This document shows, in pieces, positions 18,151 through 26,651 of a stretch of DNA of 64,000 nucleotides. Position numbers and translations under genes: made by a program. Below the pieces are notes generated by a model that had not been told where the DNA came from, did not search any database, and saw only the letters and a program-made list of their open reading frames with translations. Origin of the DNA: Pseudomonadota bacterium (lineage in GTDB: Bacteria > Pseudomonadota > Gammaproteobacteria > Burkholderiales > Rhodocyclaceae); contig JAGTRS010000001.1 in assembly GCA_018262195.1 (NCBI GenBank), forward strand, positions 186,001 to 250,000. Reading direction: 5' to 3'. Positions within the stretch are counted from its first letter, which is position 1; every line of letters starts with the position of its first letter.

Positions 18151-19035
18151 ATGAAAAAACTGTTCGCCAACCCCTATCTGCTGCTGATCCTGACCGTCCT
18201 GTTCTGGTCCGGGAACATGGTGGTCGGCCGCGGCATCCGAGGGGACATTCCACCGCTGACCATGGCCTTCTGGCGCTGGTTCGTCGCCCTTGCGCTCATC
18301 CTGCCGCTCGCCCTGCCGCACTTGAAAACCCAGTGGCCCCTGCTGAAAAAAGGCTGGAAGCCGCTGCTCGTGCTCGGCCTGCTTGGTGTTGGCGGCTACA
18401 ACACCTTTGCCTACATCGCGCTCCAGAACACCAGCGCAACCAATGCCGCGCTGCTCAACTCCTTCGTTCCGATTGCCACCATCGCCATTTCGTGGGCATT
18501 TCTCGGCAAGCACTTGCGCCGGATCGAGGGCATCGGCGTCGTCGTCTCGCTTTGTGGTGCGATGACCATCATCTCGCGAGGCGACATTGCCGTACTGGCC
18601 CACCTCAATCTCAACATCGGCGACGTCTGGATGCTGGTCGCGGTGCTTGACTGGGCCATCTATACGGTCGCGCTGGCCTGGCGCCCGGCAGGCGTACACC
18701 CGATGCTGATGCTCGGCGCGACGACCGCGATCGGCCTCGCTGCGCTGGCCCCGGCCTATGCCTGGGAACTGTCCCAGGGGCGGTTCATCAACATAAACCT
18801 GGGCTCGCTTTCTGCACTGGCTTACGTCGGCATTTTCCCCAGCTTCCTTGGCTACATTTTCTACAACAAGGGCGTGGCGGAAGTCGGCCCCAACAAGGCC
18901 AGCCTGTTCATCCACCTGATGCCGGTCTTCGGCACCCTGCTCTCCTTCCTGTTCCTCGGCGAAATACCATTCTGGTACCACTATTTGGGCATCGGACTGA
19001 TTTTCACAGGCATCTGGCTGACCACGAAAAAATGA
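18151..19035 (+). CDS. EamA/DMT family exporter
   Basis: A 294-residue inner-membrane protein with ten predicted membrane segments in two EamA repeats (about residues 8-135 and 150-290). Family features include LFWSGNMVVGRG near the N-terminus, ALQNTSATNAALLNSFVPI and FLGYIFYNKGVAEVGPNKAS. Such proteins export small metabolites or amino acids; the substrate cannot be read from sequence. Its stop overlaps the start of mtfA (ATGA), so the two are cotranscribed. Confidence 0.88.
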   Translation: MKKLFANPYLLLILTVLFWSGNMVVGRGIRGDIPPLTMAFWRWFVALALILPLALPHLKTQWPLLKKGWKPLLVLGLLGVGGYNTFAYIALQNTSATNAALLNSFVPIATIAISWAFLGKHLRRIEGIGVVVSLCGAMTIISRGDIAVLAHLNLNIGDVWMLVAVLDWAIYTVALAWRPAGVHPMLMLGATTAIGLAALAPAYAWELSQGRFININLGSLSALAYVGIFPSFLGYIFYNKGVAEVGPNKASLFIHLMPVFGTLLSFLFLGEIPFWYHYLGIGLIFTGIWLTTKK

Positions 19036-19817
19036 GAGATCTGCTCGACCGGCTACGCGGCAAGACGCAAACGCTGATTCCAGAAACGCTGTGGGCGGTC
19101 ACTGTCACCTCTTTGCCCTTTCTCGATGTCCTGACGGTCGACGAGCAGAAACAGCTGAAAGCACTGGCCGAAGCCTTTCTTGCCGAGAAGGAGTTCAGCA
19201 CTGCCGGCGGACTGGAGTTGTCTGATGAAATCTGCGTCTCCATTGCCGCCCAAGGCTGTTTGCCTATCCTCAAGCTCGGTCTCACCGCTTACCGCGACTG
19301 GATAGGGATCGTGGTTTATCCGGACGAGTTCGTCGTGCCACGCCGCATTGAGGATGAATCCGGCGTGGTCCACGAATACGACGACGTACTTTCCGGTGAA
19401 GCCTGGGAAGGCGGACCGCTGATCGTGTCGTGGCACGATGTACAGATGGCTGGTGACGGCTACAACGTGGTCATCCACGAGTTCGCCCACAAGCTGGACA
19501 TGCTGAACGGCGACGCCGACGGCATTCCGGCCATGCACAGCGGCATGGCTGAAGCCGAATGGGAGGAAATCTTTTTCGCGGCCTACGAGGATTTTTGCCA
19601 GCGCGTCGACAGCGGTGAGGAAACCACCATCGACCCCTACGCCAGCGAAGCACCGGCCGAATTCTTCGCCGTGCTCTCGGAGAGCTTCTTCGAAATTCCG
19701 GATGTCGTTGCCGAGGAATACCCGGCGCTCTACGAAATGCTTTGCCGCTACTACCGGCAGGACCCGCTGGCCCGGCTGATGAAAGCCGCCAGCGCATCAA
19801 GGACCAGCGCTTCCTGA
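19032..19817 (+). CDS. mtfA: MtfA family zinc peptidase
   Basis: A 261-residue soluble zinc aminopeptidase-like protein of the MtfA/YeeI family (in E. coli MtfA binds the glucose repressor Mlc). The zinc-binding motif is VIHEFAHKLDMLNGDADG, with the downstream conserved YASEAPAEFFAVLSESFFEIP supplying the third ligand. It is coupled to the EamA gene by a four-base overlap. The 3' end overlaps the convergent hydrolase gene by 67 bases. Confidence 0.9.
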   Translation: MRDLLDRLRGKTQTLIPETLWAVTVTSLPFLDVLTVDEQKQLKALAEAFLAEKEFSTAGGLELSDEICVSIAAQGCLPILKLGLTAYRDWIGIVVYPDEFVVPRRIEDESGVVHEYDDVLSGEAWEGGPLIVSWHDVQMAGDGYNVVIHEFAHKLDMLNGDADGIPAMHSGMAEAEWEEIFFAAYEDFCQRVDSGEETTIDPYASEAPAEFFAVLSESFFEIPDVVAEEYPALYEMLCRYYRQDPLARLMKAASASRTSAS

Positions 19818-20524
19818 TCGCGCTGCGGCGAATGGCCGCATTTCGCCAGCTTCAGCAACTCCGTTCCCGGCACCTGCTCGGCAATCACCTCGATCTGGCG
19901 CATCGTCGCGTACTCGTCATCCTCGCCCTGAATGGCCTGCACCGGGCAGCGGATTTTCGGCAGGTATTCCTCGATGTTCCAGTCGCGAAATGGCGGTGAC
20001 AGCCAGCAGTCATTCCAGTCGCTGAACACCCTTGGTGCATCGTGATGGTAGCGGGCCAGCTTGTGAGGCCAGTCGGTATCGTCCCAAACCTTGCGGGCGG
20101 CGCGTATACCAGCCAATGTTTCTTCTTCGACAAACTCATGCGGGGCCATGACGGCAACGCCCAGCGGGACCTCGGGGAAGGCTCCGGCGAAAATCAGGGC
20201 AATACTGCCACCATCGCTGTGCCCGATCAGGATCGGCCGCTCGATCTTTAGGGCATCCATCAAGGCGGGCAGCATTTCCTCGCCCTCACGGTGCATGTAG
20301 CGCACCGTACGGGTATCCGGATAGGGATCCGAACCTCCATAGCCAGCCCGTGACCAGACGATCAGCCGGCAACCGGTTGCCGCCGCCAGCTTTTCCGGAA
20401 AATGCCGCCACATGCTGACGCAACCCAGGCCTTCATGGAGCAGCAGCAAGGTCGGCCGCCCTTCGGCGGTAGCCGGGTAATCGCGATATTCGAGTTTCAG
20501 ACCTTTGACAGTAACGTGTTTCAT
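19751..20524 (-). CDS. Alpha/beta hydrolase
   Basis: A 257-residue alpha/beta-hydrolase fold enzyme. The oxyanion segment is LLLHEGLGCVSMWR, the nucleophile elbow is IGHSDGGSIAL (serine nucleophile), and the late acid/histidine parts are IQGEDDEYATMRQ and LAKCGHSPQRDQ. The catalytic triad is complete. It forms a pair with another alpha/beta hydrolase upstream, whose stop overlaps this start by four bases. Substrate unknown; the two may act in one ester- or ring-cleavage pathway. Confidence 0.88.
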   Translation of the reverse strand: MKHVTVKGLKLEYRDYPATAEGRPTLLLLHEGLGCVSMWRHFPEKLAAATGCRLIVWSRAGYGGSDPYPDTRTVRYMHREGEEMLPALMDALKIERPILIGHSDGGSIALIFAGAFPEVPLGVAVMAPHEFVEEETLAGIRAARKVWDDTDWPHKLARYHHDAPRVFSDWNDCWLSPPFRDWNIEEYLPKIRCPVQAIQGEDDEYATMRQIEVIAEQVPGTELLKLAKCGHSPQRDQEALVLDALAAFISRASGSCR

Positions 20525-21375
20525 GCGCTCAAAAGAAAATCTCGGACGACGCCAATCTGGTCATCCGACTGGAACATGGGGGCATGGCCGACGCCGGCGA
20601 TTTCCGCCAGTTTGGCGCGCGGTCCACAGGACGACATCTTTTGCCAGGTCTCGCGGGTCAGCAGATCGGATTCGGCACCGCGAATAGCCAGCGTCGGACA
20701 GGCGATCTGCTCGTAGACCGGCCACAGGTCGATATCCTTGTCGACGAAAGCTGCCTTGAACGGCTCGGCAATACGCGGATCATAACGGAAGGCCCATCGA
20801 CCATCGGCGCGCTGGGTGACACTGGTCTCGGTCAGATGATGCCACTGGGCTTCGGTCAGCGCGCCGAACGGAGCACTGACCAGCTTGACGAAAGCCAGAG
20901 CCTCGTCAAAAGTCGGCCAGACCGGATCGACTCCAACATATGTCGCAATGCGCTGCAATGACTCGACGGTGATCATTGGCCCGACATCGTTCAGCACAAG
21001 CTTGCGGATCGGTGTGCCCTCTTGCGCCGCCAGTGCCATGCCGATTAATCCGCCCATCGAGGTACCCACCCAGTGCACCGTTTCGACATTGAGACGAGCA
21101 ATCAGGGTCACCATGTCTGCCACGTATTGCGGGATGCCATAAGCGGCCGGATCGCGTAAATGACCGCTCCGTCCACGCCCGACCACATCCGGGCAGATCA
21201 CCCGGTAATGGGCTGACATGGCCTCGGCCAGCGCGTCGAAATCCCGGCCATTGCGCGTCAGGCCATGGACACAAACCAGCACCCGCGGATCATCGCGGGC
21301 GCCCCATTCGGTATAGGCCATCCGGTGCAAACCCGCTGGACCAATACACTGCACGGTATGTTGTTTGAATTTCAT
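20521..21375 (-). CDS. Alpha/beta hydrolase
   Basis: An alpha/beta-hydrolase of 284 residues. I chose the start MKFKQHTV because a strong ribosome site (GGGGAGGAG) lies just upstream; the frame is open a further 21 codons. Motifs: VCVHGLTRNGRDFD (oxyanion hole), WVGTSMGGLIGMALA (nucleophile serine), RGAESDLLT (acid) and VGHAPMFQSDDQI (histidine). The triad is complete. It sits between comEC and the second hydrolase on the same strand; the comEC stop lies 24 bases before this start. Confidence 0.88.
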   Translation of the reverse strand: MKFKQHTVQCIGPAGLHRMAYTEWGARDDPRVLVCVHGLTRNGRDFDALAEAMSAHYRVICPDVVGRGRSGHLRDPAAYGIPQYVADMVTLIARLNVETVHWVGTSMGGLIGMALAAQEGTPIRKLVLNDVGPMITVESLQRIATYVGVDPVWPTFDEALAFVKLVSAPFGALTEAQWHHLTETSVTQRADGRWAFRYDPRIAEPFKAAFVDKDIDLWPVYEQIACPTLAIRGAESDLLTRETWQKMSSCGPRAKLAEIAGVGHAPMFQSDDQIGVVRDFLLSA

Positions 21376-21398
21376 ATTGTCTCCTCCCCGCCAATGTA

Positions 21399-23018
21399 TC
21401 ACTGGCCGAACCAATATCGACGACGCTCTTGCCGCCACGCCGCCATGGCCACACCCCGCTCGCCCAAAAACACCTGCACGGCACCATCGCGATCCGTCCG
21501 CCAGATTCGGCTACCGATCGCCTCGTGACGTGCCACCACCTCTGCCTTGGGATGCCCGAAGCGACTGCGATAGCCGACCGGAATGACCGCCTCACTGGCC
21601 CCGACTGCCTGCAGAAAAGCGGGTGTCGACGACGTTTTCGAGCCGTGGTGCGGCATCAGCAGAACATCTGCCTGCAACGTATCCGGATAACGTTTGAGCA
21701 ACTCGGCCTCATCGGGCGCCTCGATATCCGAAGTCAAAAGCATCCGTCTGCCACCGGCTTCAACCCGCAGCACACAGGACAGATGATTCGATTTCATATC
21801 ACCCGAATAGGCCTCCGCAGCCGGATGAAGCACTTCGAAAGCCACACCATCCCAAACCCAGCGCTGGCCAGCCACGCAGCGCGCCCCCTCCAGGCCGGCC
21901 ACCGAGGAGCGAACCTCGCCCACGGACAGTGCCGCGCGAACCGATGCCGTTCCGCCGGAGTGGTCGCTATCGCGGTGGGTCACCATCAACATATCGACCT
22001 TGTCGATCCCCAAAAATCGCAGATATGGCACGACTACCCGCTGACCGGCATCCGATTCGGCACTGTAGAGCGGCCCCGGATCGTAGATCAGCGTGTGCTC
22101 ATGCGTCCTGATCACCGTCGCCAGCCCTTGTCCAACATCGAGGACGCTGATCCAGGCTTCGCCTTCCGGTGGTTTCTCCATCGGCCAGAACAACACAGGC
22201 AGCATCAGATACACACCCAACCAGCGTCCCGGCACGCCTCGCGGCAAAAGACAGACCGCCACGCCAATGCCGGCTGTTACGACAAGCCACAGAGGCGGGG
22301 CCGGCACTTGCCAGACCGGCCAAGTTGCACACCAATCCAGAAAAACCATCAACCAGTCCATGACCTGATGGGCCAAACCGAGAATCGGCCACCATGGCAC
22401 TACGGCACCAAGCAGAGCGAGCGGCGTGACAACAAAACTGATCACCGGGATGGCAAGCGCATTGGCGAGTGGGGAAACAAGCGAAAACTGCTGAAAGATG
22501 AGCAGCAAAATGGGCAGTGAAGCCAGCGTCGCGACCCATTGAACGATGCCCCAGGAGCGCACCCGCGCGCGCCAGCCCTGCGCTTCGCCGATCTGGGCTG
22601 AACCCACATAGAGCAATGCCGCGACAGCACCGAACGACAGCCAGAACCCCGCTGCCAGCACGGCCCATGGATCAACCAACAGCACGACGAGCAGCGCCAG
22701 GGCCAGTGTCCGGCTGGGCGCCACGATCCGCCCTGACAACATGGCCGCCGCCGCGACCAGCAGCATGTAGAGCGTCCGCTGTGCCGGCACGGCAAACCCG
22801 GCCAGCAAGGCATAGCCAAATGCGGCAAGGCAGGCGGCCAGCAAGCCGGCTTTTTGCGCTGGCAGACGCAGAACCAAAGCAGGAACCCGTCGCCAGCCGA
22901 ACGACACCAGCCAGCCAAACAAGGCAGCAACCATCGTCACATGCAAGCCCGAAATGGACATCAGATGGGTCGTTCCGGTCCGATTGAAGATCGTCCATAA
23001 CTCACCGTTGGTTCTTTA
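21399..23018 (-). pseudogene. comEC: comEC, 3' part, cut off by the transposon
   Basis: ComEC/Rec2 forms the inner-membrane channel through which single-stranded DNA enters during natural transformation. Here only the C-terminal part is present: from ELWTIFNRTGTTHL just inside the left transposon boundary, through MSISGLHVTMVAALFGWL (competence domain, many membrane helices), to the C-terminal metallo-beta-lactamase-like domain (SVLDVGQGLATVI, VTHRDSDHSGG, LLMPHHGSKTS). Upstream the frame runs into a TAA at 23016-23018 inside the transposon end. The missing N-terminal part is at 63624-64000. A peptide from the internal ATG at 22961 could still be made, but the channel should be non-functional. 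Confidence 0.93.
23003..23010. repeat. Target duplication, left copy
   Basis: CACCGTTG at the left junction matches 63632-63639 at the right junction. Joining the flanks on this sequence restores an uninterrupted comEC frame (GDQRAING followed by ELWTIFNRTGT). Tn7-like elements duplicate 5 bases; because the shared run is 8 bases, the exact five (for example ACCGT or CCGTT) cannot be decided. Confidence 0.8.
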
Positions 23019-23339
23019 AAAATGAAAGCTGCGCTGTTAATAATTAAGTTGCGCTTAAAAATTTAGCTGCGCTGGTGTGCTCAGGCACGCAATCTCGCAT
23101 TAGCACAACATCATCCATACAGCTGTCGGTCCCTTACGCCGCAGCCGATTCCTCCTGCGCAACTTTCATTTTTAAACCAATCCGCATGATAACCATAGCC
23201 TCCTGCCATCAGTCTGAGAGCCAGCACATCCGACCCCAAACTGACTTGCACCATCAACCTGCTCAAACTCTAGGCAAATCGGCCAGTTTTTAAATAGTTA
23301 GTTGCGCTGCAAAATTCAACTTGAAAATTTAGTTGCGCT
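23009..23339 (+). repeat. Left transposon end: terminal repeat and six TnsB-type sites
   Basis: Repeats with an A/T-rich half and the core (G/C)(T/C)TGCGCT: 23015-23035, 23036-23055 and 23056-23073 are head-to-tail at 18-20 base pitch; 23157-23176 is inverted; 23287-23308 and 23322-23339 are direct. The outermost one is part of the terminal inverted repeat (23009-23035). Closely packed sites of this kind are typical of the right end of Tn7. Confidence 0.85.
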
Positions 23340-23563
23340 GACGGTTTGCGTATCAATAGCCCAGTGCTCCAGCCCTTTCGGTGTTGCTGCCAGTGACAAG
23401 TTGGTATTCCCTAGTAACGGGATGTGACTTCAGCAAAATAGCTGCGTAGGCTGCCAATATATTGGCAGGAAAGACCGGATGCAGAGGTCCTCTGGTCGCT
23501 CGTAGCGATTGAAGCTGAGCTACGTCCTGTCAGCAAAACCAGACCGTCGAGAATTGAACCACC
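23340..23563. other. Non-coding stretch inside the left transposon end
   Basis: About 220 bases between the last TnsB-type site and the first possible gene. I see no gene, no clear promoter and no further copy of the end repeat. A short palindrome (TGCCAATATATTGGCA, 23453-23468) is the only structure noted. Confidence 0.5.
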
Positions 23564-23890
23564 ATGGGACCCATTGGTAACGCATTAAACGCACTACTGT
23601 TAAGTGGTGACAACTTACGAGAAGAGTTCGCTGCACAAGGTTTGACCAACTCGGAGTGCTGCGCCGGCCTGCATGCGATTGAATCAAGTGTGAAGGAAAA
23701 CGAATTAGTGCTTGATGTTGCCTTGGAGTTAGGCGCGACTTTTGATGTTCTCCAGAACAGGGCCGTCTGCCACATTCAAGGTGTTTCTCGAGATGGCGGT
23801 AGCTACACCCACGCTGCCCTAAACACCATGCTCACTTTACTGAAACAGCGCTCCCAAAGGTGCCAACGAATTTCCTGGAGCAAGCCGTAG
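23564..23890 (+). CDS. Hypothetical small protein
   Basis: A possible 108-residue soluble protein of unknown function. It has normal amino acid composition with an acidic central part (ENELVLDVALELGATFDVL) and no membrane segment. There is no good ribosome site before the ATG, and the frame ends shortly before the YedK-like gene, so the start or even the gene may be wrong. A gene remnant is an alternative. Confidence 0.4.
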   Translation: MGPIGNALNALLLSGDNLREEFAAQGLTNSECCAGLHAIESSVKENELVLDVALELGATFDVLQNRAVCHIQGVSRDGGSYTHAALNTMLTLLKQRSQRCQRISWSKP

Positions 23891-23991
23891 CTCCCGCCTC
23901 CCCCTCGACGTCCAAATTCCAGGCCCAAAGGTTAAAAAGCCCCCCCTTCATTCGTGTAGATATTCTGCGAGGTTTTGCTATTCTGGGTGCC

Positions 23992-24654
23992 ATGTGCTCT
24001 CACTACGACCCGCAAACTGACCCAGCCCGGCTTCGCACCTATTTTGGTGTCGAGGACCTGCCATTGGGTTTGAAACCCAGTCTGTGGCCTGGTTATCACG
24101 GCCCCTTTGTCCGCAAGCATGAGTTCTCCGATGTTGGTGATGAAGCCGTCCCGTTCAGAGAGCTGTTGGTGGGGTCGTTTGGCCTGATTCCACGCTGGTC
24201 AGATGATGCCAGCATCGCCCGGCGGACCTATAACGCCCGGTCAGAAACGGTTCATGAGAAGCCCAGCTTCAAAGAGTCATGGAGGTTATCCCGGCATTGC
24301 ATCATTCCAGCAGAAGCTATCTATGAGCCTGATTGGCGCTCCGGGAAAGCGGTGGCAACTCGTATCACCCGTGCCGACGGCAAACCGATGGGCATTGCCG
24401 GGCTGTGGTCATATCGTGAGGAGCCAACCGGTTCCGTAACGCACAGTTTCACGATGCTGACCATCAACGCTGACGACCACCCATTCATGCGGCAGTACCA
24501 CAAGCCTGATGACGAAAAGCGGATGATTGTCATCCTGGATGAAAGTGATTACGACGACTGGCTGGCTGCTCCAGCTAGCCATAGCAGGAATTTTCTACGC
24601 CAGTTCCCTGCTGACAATTTAATTGGCCAGCAGCCGCAACAATCACTGCAGTAG
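23992..24654 (+). CDS. HMCES/YedK family abasic-site shield protein
   Basis: A 220-residue SOS-response-associated peptidase (SRAP) protein, which crosslinks to abasic sites in single-stranded DNA through Cys2. The frame is open upstream to 23860, but the start at 23992 places the catalytic cysteine at position 2 (MCSHYDP), as the family requires after Met removal. Other signatures are FGLIPRW, TYNARSETVHEKPSF, CIIPAEAIYEPDW and the histidine in HPFMRQYH. It protects DNA at stalled forks. It fits the DNA-damage theme of the left cargo (UmuDC nearby), though I see no LexA box directly upstream. Confidence 0.88.
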   Translation: MCSHYDPQTDPARLRTYFGVEDLPLGLKPSLWPGYHGPFVRKHEFSDVGDEAVPFRELLVGSFGLIPRWSDDASIARRTYNARSETVHEKPSFKESWRLSRHCIIPAEAIYEPDWRSGKAVATRITRADGKPMGIAGLWSYREEPTGSVTHSFTMLTINADDHPFMRQYHKPDDEKRMIVILDESDYDDWLAAPASHSRNFLRQFPADNLIGQQPQQSLQ

Positions 24655-24711
24655 AGCTTCAATTCGCTGGCAACATCCAGCTTGCAGCCTTTCCGTAAAC
24701 CAACGTCTCTC

Positions 24712-25161
24712 TTACAGCAGAATACTGGACAGCCCACTGAAGACCTCAGTTGTCGGAGGAAAAGTCCGCCCCGTCTTCTCGCAGAACGCATCGAACTCCG
24801 CTGCCGGTATATGGGTCATCCAGGATGTCAGTTCGGACTCCCATTCACCACCGACGCGATGAAGCTCTTCCGAAGGAAACGGCCCGCTACCTCCGCCAGA
24901 GCTTTCAAAATGGCGCATCGGTGAAGGATGCTGGACTCCGACCAAGTTGAAGCGCCCATCAGGTAGTGGAGACACCACCAAGTAGTCGCCGTAAAGCAAC
25001 CGGAAATCTTCCAGAATGCCCGAAGAGCTTACAACGACAGCCGTGTCGAGACCGATGAACTGAACGGAAAGCCGCTGGTTGTGGCTCTCAAACTCGCCGT
25101 CCAGTTCATACTCTGTGACCAGCTCGATTCGACGAATCGTGGATTGGGTCGATGCCGACAT
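24712..25161 (-). CDS. Hypothetical protein
   Basis: A 149-residue soluble protein that I do not recognise. It begins MSASTQSTIRRIELVTEYEL, is predominantly beta-strand-like and acidic, and has no signal peptide or known catalytic motif. It follows the nitroreductase gene on the same strand with a 52-base gap, so it may be in its operon. Confidence 0.6.
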   Translation of the reverse strand: MSASTQSTIRRIELVTEYELDGEFESHNQRLSVQFIGLDTAVVVSSSGILEDFRLLYGDYLVVSPLPDGRFNLVGVQHPSPMRHFESSGGGSGPFPSEELHRVGGEWESELTSWMTHIPAAEFDAFCEKTGRTFPPTTEVFSGLSSILL

Positions 25162-25213
25162 TACGGCGCATCCTTGTTTGAGGGAGTGCTCGTGCCTAAA
25201 AGTGGCCGACGGG

Positions 25214-25906
25214 TCAGTCCTTGAACTGCACCCACTCGGTCAGCGGGGCGCGCTCTGTTCTCAAGGCATTCTCCGGGGCATCCGGATTGCCGAAACCAAG
25301 CGACATGCCACAAACAACGGTCTCGTTCTCTGGCAAGCCCACTTCCTCGCGGATGATACGGTGGAACTGAACAAAGGCCGCTTGCGGGCAGGTATCCAAG
25401 CCACGTGCTTTGGCAGCCAGCATAACGTTCTGAACGAACATGCCGTAATCCAGCCAACTGCCTTGTTCCATCACCGTATCAACAGTAAATATCAGGCCAA
25501 CGGGTGCATCGAAGAACTGGAAATTGCGGGCGTGCTGCTTGTGCATCCGCTCTGCATCGCCTTTCTGGATGCCTAGCAGCTCGTACAAGCCGAGACCAAC
25601 CTTGCGCCGACGCTCTATGTAGGGCGATATCCACTTTCGCGGGTAGTACGGGTAGGACTCAGCGTGCGTAGCGGCTTCTTCAGGGTCGTCGAATGCTGCG
25701 ATTACCCGCTCGCTAAGCCTGGCTTTGCTTTCCCCGGTCAGCACCCACACTTTCCAGGGTTGAATGTTGGTGCCGGATGGAGCTCTGGAGGCGATGGCCA
25801 AAATATCTTCTATGACGGACCTAGGTACCTCTGTGGGCAGATAAGCGCGACAGGAATATCGGCTTTTCATAACTTCATCGACGGCGGCTTGAATTGGGGT
25901 TTTCAT
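25214..25906 (-). CDS. Nitroreductase family FMN enzyme
   Basis: A 230-residue flavin-dependent NAD(P)H oxidoreductase. FMN-binding elements are SRYSCRAYLP near the N-terminus and SRAPSGTNIQPWKVWVLTG; the later GLDTCPQAAFVQF and CGMSLGFGNPD segments also match the family. I chose the start MKTPIQAAV; an ATG six codons upstream is in frame. Such enzymes reduce nitroaromatics or quinones; the natural substrate is unknown. Probably first gene of an operon with the hypothetical gene downstream. Confidence 0.88.
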   Translation of the reverse strand: MKTPIQAAVDEVMKSRYSCRAYLPTEVPRSVIEDILAIASRAPSGTNIQPWKVWVLTGESKARLSERVIAAFDDPEEAATHAESYPYYPRKWISPYIERRRKVGLGLYELLGIQKGDAERMHKQHARNFQFFDAPVGLIFTVDTVMEQGSWLDYGMFVQNVMLAAKARGLDTCPQAAFVQFHRIIREEVGLPENETVVCGMSLGFGNPDAPENALRTERAPLTEWVQFKD

Positions 25907-26079
25907 AGTTCTTATGTGGTTCAACTATCGTTGTAAGAAAATCGGGAGAGCGGGCTTAAAGTGGTATTAGGCCCGATACGATATCGACAGTCATCAGGGT
26001 GCAGCATATTTATCCTCATTTTCTGTGGATAACGCTGTGAGTCCCACCTGAATCTGGAAGCCAACCACTTGATGCACAG

Positions 26080-26628
26080 ATGATTTCGAGTCACTGCCTA
26101 CAACTTAAGCACACACTGTCAGTCTTGGCATGTTCCGTTTGGATTTCCGTGGCTATCGCGAAGCCCGGACCCCATCCCCCCTTTGAAACTACGGGAGTAG
26201 TCACGGCCAACCATGATGGCGACACCCTCAAGCTACAGACGGCCGACCGTGGGCTTCTGGTGGTCCGGCTATCTGCTGCTGATACACCGGAGACCGGTCA
26301 AGCCTACTGGAGGGCTGCGCGCGGCCACCTAAGACAACTTGTATCAGGAAAGCAAACGACGGTGTGGTGCTACAAACGTGACAGGAATGAGCGCGAGGTC
26401 TGTCACGTGAAGGTTGACACTCAAGATGTTTCTGAAGCGCTTATTCGCCAGGGTTATGCCTGGTATGCGCACATGTTTGGTAACGAGTTCTCCCCTGAAC
26501 AACGTGAGGTCTATGCACAAGTGGAAAAGGATGCCCGAGCCCAACGTTTGAGGCTCTGGAGCGACCCCGACCCCATGCCACCTTGGGAATGCCGCAAACT
26601 GAGGAAAGCACACCAGAAGTGCCGCTAG
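26080..26628 (+). CDS. Secreted staphylococcal-nuclease-like protein
   Basis: A 182-residue SNase-fold (thermonuclease) protein with an N-terminal signal peptide (about residues 12-28, LSVLACSVWISVAIAKP). Fold signatures: VTANHDGDTLKLQ, VVRLSAADTPETGQ and ARGHLRQLV, giving the acidic and arginine residues of the nuclease site, although the first arginine region is less standard. C-terminal YAHMFGNEFSPEQREVY is typical of the YncB/thermonuclease group. It likely acts on extracellular or periplasmic nucleic acids. Confidence 0.85.
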   Translation: MISSHCLQLKHTLSVLACSVWISVAIAKPGPHPPFETTGVVTANHDGDTLKLQTADRGLLVVRLSAADTPETGQAYWRAARGHLRQLVSGKQTTVWCYKRDRNEREVCHVKVDTQDVSEALIRQGYAWYAHMFGNEFSPEQREVYAQVEKDARAQRLRLWSDPDPMPPWECRKLRKAHQKCR

Positions 26629-26651
26629 GCCTCTCTGTGGAAGGGTGAAGC

